From contig CAKUHW010000105.1 in NCBI GenBank assembly GCA_934659415.1, positions 1 to 5,150 on the forward strand: DNA of 5,150 nucleotides, written 5' to 3'. Made by a program: the position numbers and the translations under genes. Positions within the stretch are counted from its first letter, which is position 1; each line of letters starts with the position of its first letter. This stretch comes from an uncultured Oscillospiraceae bacterium. Its GTDB lineage: Bacteria > Bacillota > Clostridia > Oscillospirales > Oscillospiraceae. Below, one piece after another: positions 4,887-5,150 of the stretch. The notes under the pieces were generated by a model. The model did no database searches. It saw only the letters and a program-made list of their open reading frames with translations, and was not told the origin of the DNA.

Positions 4887-5150
4887 ATGAAAAAAGATAA
4901 GATATCATCTGCTGTAATTCGCAGATTGCCGCGGTATTACCGCTATCTGAATGACCTGCACAGCGGGGGAGTGGTACGGGTATCATCGGAATCTCTGGCC
5001 CGCTCCATGGGACTCACCGCCTCGCAGATCCGGCAGGATCTCTCCTGCTTCGGCGGCTTCGGACAGCAGGGCTATGGTTATAACGTGGCCCGCCTGCGGG
5101 ATGAAGTGGCGGCCATTCTGGGCATGAATGAAAATCACACGGCGATTATC
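4887..5150 (+). CDS. rex: Redox-sensing transcriptional repressor Rex, N-terminal part
   Basis: The first 88 codons of rex; the gene runs off the right edge (family length is about 210 residues). Rex represses fermentation and respiration genes and releases DNA when NADH is high. Residues about 10-65 form the winged-helix DNA-binding domain: IRRLPRYYRYLNDL (11-24), VSSESLARSMGLTASQIRQD (32-51), then LSCFGGFGQQGYGYNV (52-67). These are the most conserved stretches of the family. The Rossmann NADH-binding domain, with its Gly-rich motif after HTAII, lies just beyond the window. The ATG at 4887 has GAAGAGGAG ending at 4875, an 11-nt spacing that is a little long but the best available. It is divergent from the SleC-like genes, with 108 bp between start codons, and has its own sigma-A promoter with a candidate Rex operator on the -35 box. 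Confidence 0.95.
   Translation, partial: MKKDKISSAVIRRLPRYYRYLNDLHSGGVVRVSSESLARSMGLTASQIRQDLSCFGGFGQQGYGYNVARLRDEVAAILGMNENHTAII

Noticed and set aside
4804..4986. Minus-strand 60-residue open frame across the rex start
   Set aside because: It is antisense to the strongly conserved Rex N-terminus and to its promoter, has no family resemblance and has low-complexity composition.

Overview
The window reads as chromosomal DNA of a high-G+C, spore-forming member of the Clostridia, most likely the Oscillospiraceae (Oscillibacter/Flavonifractor-like). This is inferred from a Spo0A-type DNA-binding domain, SleC-like spore cortex-lytic proteins, a DUF4364 protein, a CmpB-type membrane protein and a clostridial-style Rex. 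I see no mobile element, CRISPR array, tRNA or rRNA.

Layout. Positions 2-454 (+) hold the C-terminal part of an ABC importer permease of the nucleoside type. Positions 556-999 (+) hold a small protein that is essentially a free-standing Spo0A effector domain with no receiver domain. An 18-bp perfect hairpin at 1036-1075 then serves as a probably bidirectional terminator. It is followed by about 120 bp of gene-free, internally repetitive DNA. On the minus strand, 2022-2588 (DUF4364) and 1216-2025 (CmpB-type membrane protein) overlap by 4 bp. They form an operon with a clear sigma-A promoter at 2622-2650 (TTGTAA, 17 bp, TATAAT).

Further upstream on the minus strand, three tightly packed genes (4380-4778, 3177-4364, 2671-3174) together look like one SleC architecture cut into three reading frames. 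The first is a pro-domain-like beta-sandwich, the second a SpoIID-like catalytic domain with two peptidoglycan-binding repeats, and the third carries further peptidoglycan-binding repeats. Each has its own Shine-Dalgarno sequence, and a hairpin-type terminator closes the set at 2663-2697.

The right edge holds the start of rex (4887 onward, +), encoding the NADH/NAD+-sensing repressor. It is transcribed from a strong promoter (TTGACA, 17 bp, TAAAAT). A pseudo-palindrome that could be a Rex operator overlaps the -35 box and lies in the divergent intergenic region shared with the SleC-like genes.

The most interesting point is the split SleC-like locus. The boundary between the first two genes falls near where, in Clostridium SleC, proteolysis separates the inhibitory pro-part from the active enzyme. 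The orphan Spo0A effector domain comes second.
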